Assembly (NCBI GenBank): GCA_004555915.1
Contig: SFJM01000010.1
Location: forward strand, 1-64,000
DNA length: 64,000 nucleotides
Direction: 5' to 3'
Source of the DNA: Clostridiales bacterium
GTDB lineage: Bacteria; Bacillota; Clostridia; Oscillospirales; Butyricicoccaceae
Shown here: positions 16,247 through 24,779 of the stretch, one piece after another
Layout: each line of letters starts with the position of its first letter
How positions within the stretch are numbered: position 1 is the stretch's first letter
Translations under genes and position numbers: made by a program
Notes under the pieces: model-generated
Databases searched by the model: none
Seen by the model: only the letters and a program-made list of their open reading frames with translations
Told to the model about the DNA's origin: nothing

Positions 16247-17659
16247 TTATTGTTCTGTTGCCGGCTTTTTGTCCTTCGGCAGTAAAATATTCAGGATAAT
16301 CGCAACCAAAGCGGCCGGAACGATGCCGGAACCGCCAAAGATCAGGGTAACATAGCTCGGCAGACCAGCGAGTACGGTGCTGTTTGCACCCAGACCATAT
16401 CCGAGGCCCAGTGCGACAGAAACAATGGTCATGTTGCGGGAAGTCATCGGATCCTTCGTAATCAGCTGGATACCGCTCAATACGATAGACGAGAACATGA
16501 TAATTGCTGCACCACCCAGTACGCTCTGCGGCATAATAGAAACAATCGCCGACAGCTTCGGACACAGGCCGCACAGAATCAGGAATACAGCGCCACAGCC
16601 CAGTGCGGTACGGTTGACAATCTTTGTCATGGTAACCAGGCCTACATTCTGGCTGAAAGAGGTATTCGGCAGAACACCAAAGAGTGCTGCAAATGCAGAA
16701 CCCATGCCATCACACATAACACCGCCGGAAAGCTCCTTGTCGGTAGCCTCCCGACCCAGGCCGCCTTCCACACAGCCGGAAATGTCACCCACCGTTTCCA
16801 CCGCAGTTACAATAAACATAATGGAAACCGGCAGGATTGCACGCAGATCAAAGACCGGCTTTACCGGCAGAATCTTTGGAACAGCAAACCAGGATGCATC
16901 CGCTACCTTATTCCAATTCAGCACCCATGCCTTTGTATATTCCACACCATCCGCATTGACAGCAGTGGTTTCCAGACACAGACCCATAATCGCACAGATG
17001 ATATAACCACAAATAATACCGATCAGAATGCAGGAGGAGCTGGCCATTCCCTTTGCTCCGTGCTTCAGAACCAGAATGATAATCGTAACAATCAGGCCAA
17101 CCAGCAGATTCTCAATGGAACCGTAGTCATTTGCACTGGAGCCGCCGCCAAACGAACCAACGCCAACACTAATCAGTGACAAGCCGATGGACAGTACAAC
17201 GGTACCGGTAACAATAGCCGGGAAGAATCGACGCAGCGGCTTAAGAAACGCACCCAGCACGGTCTCGAACAGACCGCCAATTATGGATGCTCCCATCATG
17301 GCGCCATATGCAATCACACCGCCGCCCATCACATTGGCAATACTGCTGAATACACCGATAAAGCCTGAACTGGTACCCATGATAATCGGTACCTGTCCGC
17401 CGATGGGTCCAATGGAAAACAGCTGAATCAGCGTAACAATACCTGCAACCAGCATGGCGTTCTGCAGCAGAGAAACCTGAATGGCTGCAAAATCATCTGC
17501 ACCACCAATCGCAGAACATGCACTCATAATGACCAGAAGCGGTGTTAAGTTACCGACAAACATAGCCAGAACGTGCTGCAGGCCAAGTGGAATTGCCTGT
17601 TTCAGCGGAATCTTTCCCTTGAACTCATAGGGGGATGAATACTGTTTTTCTTTTTCCAT
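16247..17659 (-). CDS. Nucleobase:cation symporter-2 (uracil/xanthine permease family)
   Basis: A 470-residue protein with about 14 membrane helices. The family motifs are visible: GLQHVLAMFVGNLTPLLV in helix 1, VPIIMGTSSGFIG in helix 3, the acidic helix-8 segment FIVTAVETVGDISG and helix-10 NTSFSQNVGLVTMTK. The order Glu then Asn-Thr-x-x-x-Ser-Gln fits purine carriers of the PbuX/XanP branch. The gene lies 223 bases after xpt with its own promoter, so xanthine is the likely substrate. AGGAG precedes ATG 17659. Confidence 0.87.
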   Translation of the reverse strand: MEKEKQYSSPYEFKGKIPLKQAIPLGLQHVLAMFVGNLTPLLVIMSACSAIGGADDFAAIQVSLLQNAMLVAGIVTLIQLFSIGPIGGQVPIIMGTSSGFIGVFSSIANVMGGGVIAYGAMMGASIIGGLFETVLGAFLKPLRRFFPAIVTGTVVLSIGLSLISVGVGSFGGGSSANDYGSIENLLVGLIVTIIILVLKHGAKGMASSSCILIGIICGYIICAIMGLCLETTAVNADGVEYTKAWVLNWNKVADASWFAVPKILPVKPVFDLRAILPVSIMFIVTAVETVGDISGCVEGGLGREATDKELSGGVMCDGMGSAFAALFGVLPNTSFSQNVGLVTMTKIVNRTALGCGAVFLILCGLCPKLSAIVSIMPQSVLGGAAIIMFSSIVLSGIQLITKDPMTSRNMTIVSVALGLGYGLGANSTVLAGLPSYVTLIFGGSGIVPAALVAIILNILLPKDKKPATEQ

Positions 17660-17710
17660 GTTTTCCTCCAGTTGTTCAAATATGTGAATAAAATGTAAAC
17701 ATTAAAATAC

Positions 17711-17716
17711 ATTATA
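17711..17716 (-). promoter_or_regulatory. Extended -10 promoter of the permease
   Basis: TGGTATAAT on the minus strand is a consensus -10 with an extended TGn; no clear -35. It lies 52 bases before the permease start and downstream of the xpt terminator. Confidence 0.5.
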
Positions 17717-17837
17717 CCACATATTTCGAGCATTTCCTATGGTTTTCTCTCTTGCTGTTACATGCTGTGCCGTTTTCTCTGTTTTGGATGCTTTCCCGGC
17801 ATGCGCCGGTTTATTTTTGGTCCTTTTTCACGAAATG

Positions 17838-17867
17838 AAAAAAGTCCGCGCCTTTCCAGACACGGAC
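17838..17867 (-). terminator. Terminator of xpt
   Basis: GTCCGTG and CGCGGAC (17867-17861 and 17850-17844) pair, followed by six T residues on the minus strand. It lies 16 bases past the xpt stop and separates xpt from the permease. Confidence 0.8.
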
Positions 17868-17882
17868 CATCTCTTATCTATA

Positions 17883-18467
17883 TTATGTATCATCACGGAA
17901 TACAATGGTCTGATTTTCCGCATCCATGCTTTCCACGATTGCCAGAGATTCAACTCGCAGGCCCTTCTCACGCAGCATTTTACCGCCGTCCTGAAAGCCC
18001 TTTTCAATGACAATACCAATGCCTTTAATATTGGCACCCGCGCTCTGAATAATCTTGCACAGGCCTTCTGCGGCACAGCCATTTGCCATGAAGTCATCAA
18101 TTACCAGAATATTCTCGCCTGCATGCAGGAAGCGCTTGGCAACAATGACCTGGTATTCCTTCTTATGCGTGAAAGAGGTGATTGGCGCGGTAAGCATTTC
18201 GCCATCCAGATTGATCGACTCGGATTTTTTTGCAAAAACCACCGGCACATCAAAATACTGTGCAACGATTGCGGCAATACCAATACCGGAAGCCTCAATG
18301 GTAAGAATCTTATCAATTTTTTCCCCGGCAAACAGACGTTTGAATTCTTTTCCAATCTCATTCAACAGCTTGATATCCATCTGATGATTCAGGAAACTGT
18401 CTACCTTCAGCACGTTGCCCTCTTTAATCACACCATCTTTTCGGATTCTCTCTTTAAGCAGTTCCAT
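17883..18467 (-). CDS. xpt: Xanthine phosphoribosyltransferase
   Basis: A 194-residue type I phosphoribosyltransferase. It has the xpt opening MELLKERIRKDGVIKEGNVL, the helix QMDIKLLNEIGKEFKRLF, the PRPP loop ILVIDDFMANGCA with the two acidic residues, and a flexible SFTHKKEYQVIV loop. It converts xanthine and PRPP to XMP. ATG 18467 follows AAAGGA; an upstream in-frame extension has no ribosome site. The gene lies 139 bases downstream of modC on the same strand; the 139-base leader is AT-rich, and I see no purine riboswitch in it. Confidence 0.93.
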   Translation of the reverse strand: MELLKERIRKDGVIKEGNVLKVDSFLNHQMDIKLLNEIGKEFKRLFAGEKIDKILTIEASGIGIAAIVAQYFDVPVVFAKKSESINLDGEMLTAPITSFTHKKEYQVIVAKRFLHAGENILVIDDFMANGCAAEGLCKIIQSAGANIKGIGIVIEKGFQDGGKMLREKGLRVESLAIVESMDAENQTIVFRDDT

Positions 18468-18606
18468 ACGCGTCGTCCTTTTTCGAAATAGATTATCAAA
18501 AAGTATTTTTTTACTTATTACTTTTAAGAATACCATTTTTTCGTCAGGATGTATAGTATTTTTTCAAAAAAAGAAGGAGGACGTATCTGAAAAGTTACAT
18601 ATGTGC

Positions 18607-19653
18607 TTATGGTTCATATAAGAGCAGGATATGTTCCGGCGCGACACCCAGCCGATCCGGATACTTTTCTGTGGAACTGTTTTTGGAAAACCGTCTCCAT
18701 ACCGCCGACGTTTGTGCCGGCTGATGTACAAACCGAAATTCCGTAATCCATTCAAACGGTTCTTCCATCTCTCCAACCCACTGTACCAATGCGGCATTTT
18801 GTTGTTCCTCCGGCTGGAAGGAATGTGCCCGGATTCCAACTGCTTTGAGTCCGTTCTCAACCGGCTGCTGTGTATGCAGCCGAATTCCCCATTCCGGCAC
18901 TTCCACCTCATAGCTGCCGACTTTCCTTGCATGGGCGATATTTTTACAGCCGGTCAACACCGCCGCATGGATCGAACGTGGATTGGCAAATAACTCCCGG
19001 GTATCCTGCTGTGTTAACACCCTGCCGTTATGCATGACGGCAAGCTGTCCACACATGTGATAGGCTTCATCCCGGCTGTGTGTCACCATCAGCACATCAT
19101 GGCCATAGTCCATCAGCAATTTCCGAAGCTCCAGCTGCAGCTTCTCACGCAAATGGCTGTCAAGGGCGGAAAAAGGTTCATCCAGCATGAGCAGCCTGGG
19201 TTCATTCACCAGAATACGGGCGAGCGCGGTGCGCTGTGCCTGTCCACCGGAAAGCTGGTGCGGTCGGTGCTGCTCCAGCCCTTCCAGCTGCAGCAGCTGA
19301 AGCACCTTTTGCAGTCGCTTTTCCCGTATGGAACGGTTGTTTTCCCGATGCAGACCGCACAGAATGTTCTGACGCACGGTCATGTTGGGAAACAGCGCAT
19401 TATTTTGAAACAGATATCCGACACGGCGCTGCTGAGGTGTCAGATTGATGCCTTTTTTTGCATCAAATAACACGGTTCCATCCAGTTCGATATACCCACT
19501 GTCCGGTTTTTCAATTCCTGCAATGCATTTCAGCGTCATACTTTTTCCGCAGCCGGATGCACCAAGTAACCCTAAGATGCCTCCCCTGGTTTCAAAGAAA
19601 GCCTGCAGGGTAAAGCTGCCGAGCTTTTTCCGGATATCCACCACCAGGCTCAT
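18607..19653 (-). CDS. modC: Molybdate ABC transporter ATP-binding protein
   Basis: A 348-residue ATPase. Walker A is GASGCGKSMT, the Q-loop is in GYLFQNNALFPNM, the ABC signature is LSGGQAQRTALARI and Walker B is LLMLDEPFSALD with a switch His in VTHSRDEAY. A short C-terminal TOBE-like region follows. ATG 19653 overlaps the modB stop in ATGA, so translation is coupled. With modA and modB it imports molybdate. It is the last gene of the Mo unit before xpt. Confidence 0.9.
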   Translation of the reverse strand: MSLVVDIRKKLGSFTLQAFFETRGGILGLLGASGCGKSMTLKCIAGIEKPDSGYIELDGTVLFDAKKGINLTPQQRRVGYLFQNNALFPNMTVRQNILCGLHRENNRSIREKRLQKVLQLLQLEGLEQHRPHQLSGGQAQRTALARILVNEPRLLMLDEPFSALDSHLREKLQLELRKLLMDYGHDVLMVTHSRDEAYHMCGQLAVMHNGRVLTQQDTRELFANPRSIHAAVLTGCKNIAHARKVGSYEVEVPEWGIRLHTQQPVENGLKAVGIRAHSFQPEEQQNAALVQWVGEMEEPFEWITEFRFVHQPAQTSAVWRRFSKNSSTEKYPDRLGVAPEHILLLYEP

Positions 19654-20318
19654 TTTTTCACCGTCCTTTTCTGTCTGTCCTCCAGCAGATTCACCGCCAG
19701 CAAAACAACCGTACTGATGGCAAGATTCACCAATACCCATCGGAATGCCCCGGCTGTGTCGTTCGTCCGCCACAGCTGATATACCGTTGTGGATATGGTG
19801 GCCGTCCGCCTCGGTGTATAACCAATCAGCATGCTTGTGGCACCATATTCTCCCAGTGCTCTCGCGAAGGCAAGCACCGTTCCTGCCAGGATACCCTGCC
19901 GGCAGGCGGGCATGCGAATGCGCCAGAAAATATAGGTATTGGATAAGCCCAGCGTCATGGCAGAATAGGCCAGGGTTTCATCAAAGCTCTCAAAGGCACC
20001 TCTTGCCGTGCGATACATCAGAGGAAACGCCACAACTGCCGCCGCCAGAATGCCGCCATACCATGTCATGACAAATTGAATGCCATACTGGGCTAAAAAT
20101 CTGCCCAATGGACGTTTTACACCAAACAGCACCAGAAGAAAATAACCGCATACGGTCGGCGGCAGTACCAAGGGCAGTGTCAACACGACATCCAGCAGAC
20201 CTTTGACGGTCTTTGGAAGCTTTGACGCATAATATGCCGCAAAAATACCGGTAAAAAAGACCAGAATACAGCTGATTGCCGCGATTCGAAGTGAGTTCCA
20301 CAATGGATACCAGTCCAT
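19650..20318 (-). CDS. modB: Molybdate ABC transporter permease
   Basis: A 222-residue protein with five or six membrane helices. The permease EAA-type loop is SAMTLGLSNTYIFWRIRMPA, followed by a conserved ALGEYGATSMLIGYTPRRT typical of ModB. It forms the membrane channel for molybdate delivered by ModA. The ribosome site GGGAGG lies 5-6 bases before ATG 20318. A 90-base structured gap separates it from modA. Confidence 0.92.
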   Translation of the reverse strand: MDWYPLWNSLRIAAISCILVFFTGIFAAYYASKLPKTVKGLLDVVLTLPLVLPPTVCGYFLLVLFGVKRPLGRFLAQYGIQFVMTWYGGILAAAVVAFPLMYRTARGAFESFDETLAYSAMTLGLSNTYIFWRIRMPACRQGILAGTVLAFARALGEYGATSMLIGYTPRRTATISTTVYQLWRTNDTAGAFRWVLVNLAISTVVLLAVNLLEDRQKRTVKK

Positions 20319-20329
20319 ACCATCCTCCC

Positions 20330-20392
20330 TGCGGCGTCTCTGCCGCGCAAACAGGAGAAACAGATCGTCGGAAAGAATTTCCGGGCGACCTG
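20330..20392 (-). other. Stem-loops in the modA-modB intergenic gap
   Basis: On the minus strand CAGGTCG and CGATCTG (20392-20386 and 20367-20361) pair, enclosing CGGAAA/TTTCCG. A short GCGGC/GCCGC stem near 20330-20345 follows. There is no T tract. Such elements often keep the binding-protein mRNA more abundant than the permease mRNA. Confidence 0.5.
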
Positions 20393-20408
20393 TTCCCTCT
20401 GCTACTTT

Positions 20409-21269
20409 TTATTTTGCCGGTGTAAATCCAACCGATTCAAATACCTTCATTGCTTCGTCGGTTGTCAGATAATCCAGAAGTTCCTGTGCTGCGTCAATAT
20501 CGCTGCTGTTCTTCATGACTGCTGCCGGATAGATGACCTGTCCGCACATGTCGGCAGTTGCTTCGTCTACCACCGTCAGACCAGCACTGAATGCATCGGT
20601 GCAGTAGATAACGCCACAGTCTACGCTGCCCTCAGCAACCTGCGTGGTAACTTCTTTTACATTGGAACCGTAGGTGATTTTTCCGGCATCCGCAAGCTCC
20701 TGCTCATTCAGTCCGTAATACTGCAGAATCTTCTGCGTATACTGTCCAACCGGTACATCACTGTTGCCCATAGCCAGCATGATGTCACCGCTTTCCAGCG
20801 CAGTCTTCAAATCATCAAAGCTCTCAATTCCCTTTTCATTTTCTTCCGGAACAACCAGTGTGACCTTATTCTCCAGCAGGTCAATGCGGCTGCCGTTTTC
20901 GACAAAGTCAAGGCCGTCCGTGTTGACCGCTGCATCCGCCGTGATATCCAGCTGATCCATCTGCTCCTGCCCGGCAGAAATGAAAACATCACAGTCTGCA
21001 CCTTCTTCGATCTGCGTTTTCAGTGTGCCGGAGGAATCGAAATTAAACGTCAGCGTAACGCCTTTATGCGCAGCTTCATAGGTTTCTTTGATTTCTTCCA
21101 GTGTTTCTGTCATAGATGCAGCAGCAAAGACGACAAGTTCTGTCTCTTTGGTGTCTGATGAAGCAGAGCCTTTGTCCGGTGTGGTTGTTGTGCTGCCGCA
21201 GCTGGTGAGACCCGCTGTCAGGGACAGTGCCAGCAGTGCTGCAATCGCAGCTTTTGTCCAGTGTTTCAT
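20409..21269 (-). CDS. modA: Molybdate-binding lipoprotein
   Basis: A 286-residue secreted protein. Residues 1-23 are a lipoprotein signal with lipobox LTSC, and the mature protein starts at Cys with a Ser/Thr-rich linker. The ModA motif VVFAAASMTETLEEI and the ligand loop FNFDSSGTLKTQIEEGADCD bind the oxyanion through Ser and backbone amides; QVIYPAAVMKNS is the second conserved block. It delivers molybdate to ModBC. The start ATG 21269 is chosen for the signal peptide and AAGGA site. Tungstate may also bind. Confidence 0.93.
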   Translation of the reverse strand: MKHWTKAAIAALLALSLTAGLTSCGSTTTTPDKGSASSDTKETELVVFAAASMTETLEEIKETYEAAHKGVTLTFNFDSSGTLKTQIEEGADCDVFISAGQEQMDQLDITADAAVNTDGLDFVENGSRIDLLENKVTLVVPEENEKGIESFDDLKTALESGDIMLAMGNSDVPVGQYTQKILQYYGLNEQELADAGKITYGSNVKEVTTQVAEGSVDCGVIYCTDAFSAGLTVVDEATADMCGQVIYPAAVMKNSSDIDAAQELLDYLTTDEAMKVFESVGFTPAK

Positions 21270-21301
21270 GGTGTCATTTTCCTTTCTGAAGCAGATAAAA
21301 T

Positions 21302-22237
21302 TTATACTCGCGCGCAGTCGTGTACCGTACCGCGCAAAAGTCCAAGTCCATGGGGAATGGTATCCAAAAAGACATCCATACTCTCCATACATGCCTTCGG
21401 GCTGCCAGGGAGGTTGATAATCAGGGTTTTGCCCCGAATAACGGAAACCGCCCGCGACAGCATGGCACGTTTTGTGATGTGCAGGGAAGCGGCACGGATG
21501 GCTTCCGCTATGCCGGGAACATTACGTTCTGCCACGGCAAGTGTTGCTTCCGGCGTAATATCCCTCGCTGAGAAGCCGGTTCCACCTGTGGTCAGGATCA
21601 GGTCAGGCTGACGCTGGTCACAGAGCCGGATCAGTTCCTGTTCCAGTCTTGTACGGTCATCCGGCAGCAACAGCTGTTCCATCACTTCGTATCCGTTTTG
21701 TTTCAGCCGTTCCGCGATAACCGGACCGCTTTTATCCTCCCGCTGTCCTGCCGCACCCTGATCGCTCAGGGTAATGACAGCTGCCTGCCAAGGCAGGGGG
21801 ATCTGCCGCTGTTCGATATGCATTTCCTCTCCCACAGCGATGGTACCGCCCTGCAAGACTCTGGCGAACACCCCCTCCCGGGGCATAATACAGTCACCGG
21901 TCTGGTGATATATCGCGCAATGCGTGTGGCATTCCTTACCAATCTGTGTCATTTCCAGCAGGACATCCCCGCACCGCAGCAGCGTGCCAACCGGAAGGCT
22001 TCGGAAATCTATGCCGCTGACGACCAGATTCTCACCAAAGGCTCCGGGTGTGACAGCAGCTCCGGTTTCCCGAAATGCGTCAATTTTCTCCTGCTGCAGC
22101 AGGCTGACCTGTCGGTGCCATTTGCCAGCATGGGCATCGCCTATGATGCCATAATCCGGCTCGAACTGCGCAGAGGAAACCGGTTCCTTTCGTGTTCCCC
22201 GCTGTTTGCTGATGCAGATTGCCGTTACGATTCCCAT
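21302..22237 (-). CDS. MOSC domain fused to MogA/MoaB-type molybdopterin adenylyltransferase
   Basis: A 311-residue two-domain protein. Residues 1-145 are a MOSC domain (GIIGDAHAGKWHRQVSLL, AFGENLVVSG, KECHTHCAI), a fold used for sulfur or selenium transfer to Mo enzymes. Residues 150-311 are a MogA/MoaB domain with the molybdopterin-binding LILTTGGTGFSARDITPEAT and LIINLPGSPKAC loops. The fused protein could activate molybdopterin and hand over sulfur or selenium in one step. ATG 22237 is 3 bases after the moaA stop, with GGAGG inside moaA. Confidence 0.88.
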   Translation of the reverse strand: MGIVTAICISKQRGTRKEPVSSAQFEPDYGIIGDAHAGKWHRQVSLLQQEKIDAFRETGAAVTPGAFGENLVVSGIDFRSLPVGTLLRCGDVLLEMTQIGKECHTHCAIYHQTGDCIMPREGVFARVLQGGTIAVGEEMHIEQRQIPLPWQAAVITLSDQGAAGQREDKSGPVIAERLKQNGYEVMEQLLLPDDRTRLEQELIRLCDQRQPDLILTTGGTGFSARDITPEATLAVAERNVPGIAEAIRAASLHITKRAMLSRAVSVIRGKTLIINLPGSPKACMESMDVFLDTIPHGLGLLRGTVHDCARV

Positions 22238-22240
22238 TTC

Positions 22241-23209
22241 TCATCCTCCAATCCGATTCATAGTCTGCTGTTCCGCCTTGTCTGTCTTTGCTGCCAGGCA
22301 ATGTCTTTGCGGCTTCTCATAGATGCACTGCCCCATGACGGAAAGCAGTTTCTCATCCGATGCGCCGGAACGCAGCAGTGTGCGCAGATCGGTACACTGT
22401 CCATAGCTCAGACACGGCTTCAGCTGTCCTGTGCTGGTCAAACGAATGCGATTGCAGGTACTGCAAAACGGATTCGACATTGCCGCAATCAGTCCGATTC
22501 TTCCCGACAGCTTCTTGCTTTGATAATAACGCGCCGGACTGCCGTTCTCCATATCCTCCGTCGGATGTAAATCCGGCCATTGTTTCCTTAATTCCTGTAA
22601 AACATTCTGCGCAGTTTCACTTTCGCTGCTTTTCCCCTGTCCAATCGGCATCTGTTCGATGAATCGGATATCCACCGGCAGATGCTCCGCCAGTGCAGCA
22701 AGTTCTGTCCATTGGTTTCGTGTTTCGCTCAGGAGAACGGCATTCACCTTTGTTTTCAATCCATACCCGATGCATTGCTGCAGCAAATCAGGCCAGTCCG
22801 GCATATTGCCATCATATCCGGTAATGCTGCGCCAGGTTGCTTCCTGTGTTGTATCAATACTGATATTCACAGCATCCAGCCCGGCCCGGCATAGCTCCGG
22901 CAAAGCATGCTCCAACAGCGTACCATTTGTGGTTATGGCTACTGTTTCGATCCCGCTGATCTGTTTCAGCATGGCAACCAGCTCTGCACAGCCCTTCCGC
23001 ACCAGCGGTTCCCCTCCGGTAATCCGAATTTTTGTGATTCCCAGTGAAGCCGCCAATGCTGCAATCCTTGCAATTTCCTCATAGCTCAGAATATCCCTGT
23101 GGCACAGATGCTCCGGCTGATGTGGCATACAATAAAAGCAACGCAGATTACACCGGTCTGTAATGGAAATGCGCAAATAATTGATTGTTCTGGCAAACTG
23201 GTCTTTCAT
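22241..23209 (-). CDS. moaA: GTP 3',8-cyclase (molybdenum cofactor step 1)
   Basis: A 322-residue radical SAM enzyme. The SAM cluster is Cys20, Cys24 and Cys27 (CNLRCFYC), GGEPLVR follows, and the second cluster lies in NPFCSTCNRIRLTSTGQLKP plus a following Cys. The usual C-terminal GG tail is present (NRIGG). It starts cyclic pyranopterin synthesis. No moaC, moaD, moaE or full-length moeA is in the window, so the rest of the pathway must be elsewhere. It lies 9 bases after the molybdopterin-binding gene. Confidence 0.94.
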   Translation of the reverse strand: MKDQFARTINYLRISITDRCNLRCFYCMPHQPEHLCHRDILSYEEIARIAALAASLGITKIRITGGEPLVRKGCAELVAMLKQISGIETVAITTNGTLLEHALPELCRAGLDAVNISIDTTQEATWRSITGYDGNMPDWPDLLQQCIGYGLKTKVNAVLLSETRNQWTELAALAEHLPVDIRFIEQMPIGQGKSSESETAQNVLQELRKQWPDLHPTEDMENGSPARYYQSKKLSGRIGLIAAMSNPFCSTCNRIRLTSTGQLKPCLSYGQCTDLRTLLRSGASDEKLLSVMGQCIYEKPQRHCLAAKTDKAEQQTMNRIGG

Positions 23210-23218
23210 TTTCCATGC

Positions 23219-24244
23219 TCACACTCCCTTGCCAAAGCTGCAATTGGGGAAATGGCAGGTGGGACAGTTCATACACAATCCGCCGTTTCCAAGTCCGGCC
23301 AGCCATTCCGCTGTTACCGGGACATCTGCCAGCAGACGCGGCAGAACCAGATCAAATATCGTCCGTCTGGCATACATGACACAGCCCGGCAAACCGCAGA
23401 CCGGTCTTCCATCCGGCATATATGACGCGAGAAACATGGCTCCCGGCAGCACCGGCGCACCATAGGAAACGATTTCTGCGCCGGTATTGCGAATGGCCAG
23501 TGGTGTCCGGTCATCCGGGTCCACACTCATGCCGCCGGTACAAAATACCATCTCACAGCCCTGTGCCAGCATCGTCTGAATGGCTGCCGTGATGGCCTCC
23601 GTGTCATCTCCCGGGCAGGCGTGCGCTGTCATTTCACAGCCGTATTCCCGCAGCTTTTCCACAATGACATCGGTAAAGGTATCCTGAATCAATCCCTTGG
23701 CAATTTCGCTGCCGGTTGTCACAACGCCATAGGTTTTCTTTTTCAGCGGCAGCAGCTGGATCAGCGGCTGATCGCCTGCAGCCTGTTTTGCCCGTTCCAT
23801 TTTCTCTTTTTCAATCACCAGCGGGATCACACGCATCCCGCACAGCTTCGCCCCCTGTTTCACGACAAATCCAGAGGGTTGTGTGGCAATCATCATTTCG
23901 CCCAGACTGTTCACCGCACGCAACCGCTCCAAATCAATCATCAGCAGGCCATCTATGTCCGCAATCAGTTCAATCTTTCCTTCTTTTGCTTCGGAAGCAT
24001 GCATATGATTGCCCTGACAGATCGTGCGCAGAACTTCCGCTGCCTCGTTTTCATGCAGCATGGTTTCATTGTTTTCCCAGATATAGACATGCTCCTTACC
24101 TACGCGCAGCAGGACAGGAATGTCCTCTTCCCGGATGATATGCCCCTTGCGAAACACGGCGTCCTTTGTCACGCCTTTGATGATCTGTGTGATATCATGA
24201 CAAAGTACCTGTCCCACGGCATCCTCTGTTTTCATCAGCTTCAT
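23219..24244 (-). CDS. Molybdopterin-binding MoeA/MoaB-like protein with Cys-rich tail
   Basis: A 341-residue protein. An N-terminal domain is of unknown type (residues 1-165), followed by a MoaB/MoeA fold: TYGVVTTGSEIAKGLI, CPGDDTEAITAAI, VFCTGGMSVDPDDRTP and PVLPGAMFLASYM with PVCGLPGCVMY. The last 20 residues hold four cysteines in a C-x2-C-x2-C-x4-C pattern. This family accompanies selenium- or molybdenum-hydroxylase clusters; it may insert or mature the cofactor, but the step is not established. It lies 6 bases after the ModE-like gene, whose end carries its ribosome site AAGGAGG. Confidence 0.8.
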   Translation of the reverse strand: MKLMKTEDAVGQVLCHDITQIIKGVTKDAVFRKGHIIREEDIPVLLRVGKEHVYIWENNETMLHENEAAEVLRTICQGNHMHASEAKEGKIELIADIDGLLMIDLERLRAVNSLGEMMIATQPSGFVVKQGAKLCGMRVIPLVIEKEKMERAKQAAGDQPLIQLLPLKKKTYGVVTTGSEIAKGLIQDTFTDVIVEKLREYGCEMTAHACPGDDTEAITAAIQTMLAQGCEMVFCTGGMSVDPDDRTPLAIRNTGAEIVSYGAPVLPGAMFLASYMPDGRPVCGLPGCVMYARRTIFDLVLPRLLADVPVTAEWLAGLGNGGLCMNCPTCHFPNCSFGKGV

Positions 24245-24250
24245 CTTGCG

Positions 24251-24646
24251 TCAGCCTCCTTTTTCTTCTTCGTCTGCTGCCTGCCCGACAGGGAAAAAGC
24301 GGGAAAGCTGCTGCTCCGCATATGCCCTGACACATGTTTCATAGGCGATAAACTGGTCAAGCAGGTATACGCCGGCGGGTGTCAATGTGGCGCTCCCACC
24401 GCCTGTACCGCCCCGAGTACGTTGCACCAGCGTTGTCTGTAAAGCGGCTTCCATATGGCGTATCATATGCCGCCCCTTGGAATAGGAAAGCCCCATATCG
24501 GTGCAGGATTGCTGTACCGATCCTGTGCGGCGGATGCCTTCCAGCAGATCTCTTGTTCCCGGTCCGAAAAACCGATCCTCTCCCGCGCACAGGCGAACCT
24601 TTGGGTCAGCATGCAGCAGAGGATTAAAACGGTATAAGTTGTTCAT
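24251..24646 (-). CDS. ModE-like winged helix regulator without molybdate-sensor domain
   Basis: A 131-residue protein. Residues 20-100 match the ModE/LysR-type DNA-binding domain: GTRDLLEGIRRTGSVQQSC, MGLSYSKGRHMIRHMEAAL and the GGTGGGSATLTPAG wing. The C-terminal MOP/TOBE domains of full ModE are missing. ATG 24646 stands 6 bases after GGAGG, which makes the longer reading from 24754 unlikely. It heads the molybdopterin/modABC unit, and a 28-bp palindrome lies 34 bases upstream, so autoregulation is likely. Confidence 0.85.
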   Translation of the reverse strand: MNNLYRFNPLLHADPKVRLCAGEDRFFGPGTRDLLEGIRRTGSVQQSCTDMGLSYSKGRHMIRHMEAALQTTLVQRTRGGTGGGSATLTPAGVYLLDQFIAYETCVRAYAEQQLSRFFPVGQAADEEEKGG

Positions 24647-24680
24647 ACGCATCCTCCGGTTTGTTTCCATGTTCTCTGTT

Positions 24681-24708
24681 ACCGAATGTTTTTTATAAAA
24701 CACTCGGT
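24681..24708. promoter_or_regulatory. 28-bp palindrome, candidate operator of the ModE-like regulator
   Basis: ACCGAATGTTTT and AAAACACTCGGT form 12-base arms with one mismatch around a 4-base centre. A TATAAA-like -10 lies inside it on the minus strand, so a bound protein would block transcription. ModE sites elsewhere are also long AT-rich palindromes with CG near the outer ends. Confidence 0.6.
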
Positions 24709-24717
24709 TTGAAAATA

Positions 24718-24751
24718 AGAACTCGCATTCCACCAAAAGAATACGAGTTCT
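24718..24751 (-). terminator. Hairpin at the end of the hydroxylase run, probable terminator
   Basis: On the minus strand AGAACTCGTATTC and GAATGCGAGTTCT form a 13-bp stem (one G-U) with an 8-base loop, followed by TATTTTC. It is 28 bases after the MocA-like stop. The tail is only moderately T-rich, so some read-through into the Mo genes is likely. Confidence 0.6.
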
Positions 24752-24779
24752 CATGTAGTCACTTCTTTATAACAATATT

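Noticed and set aside
18468..18606. Purine riboswitch before xpt
   Set aside because: xpt often has one in Firmicutes, but the leader is AT-rich and I see neither the conserved loops nor the three-way junction arms.
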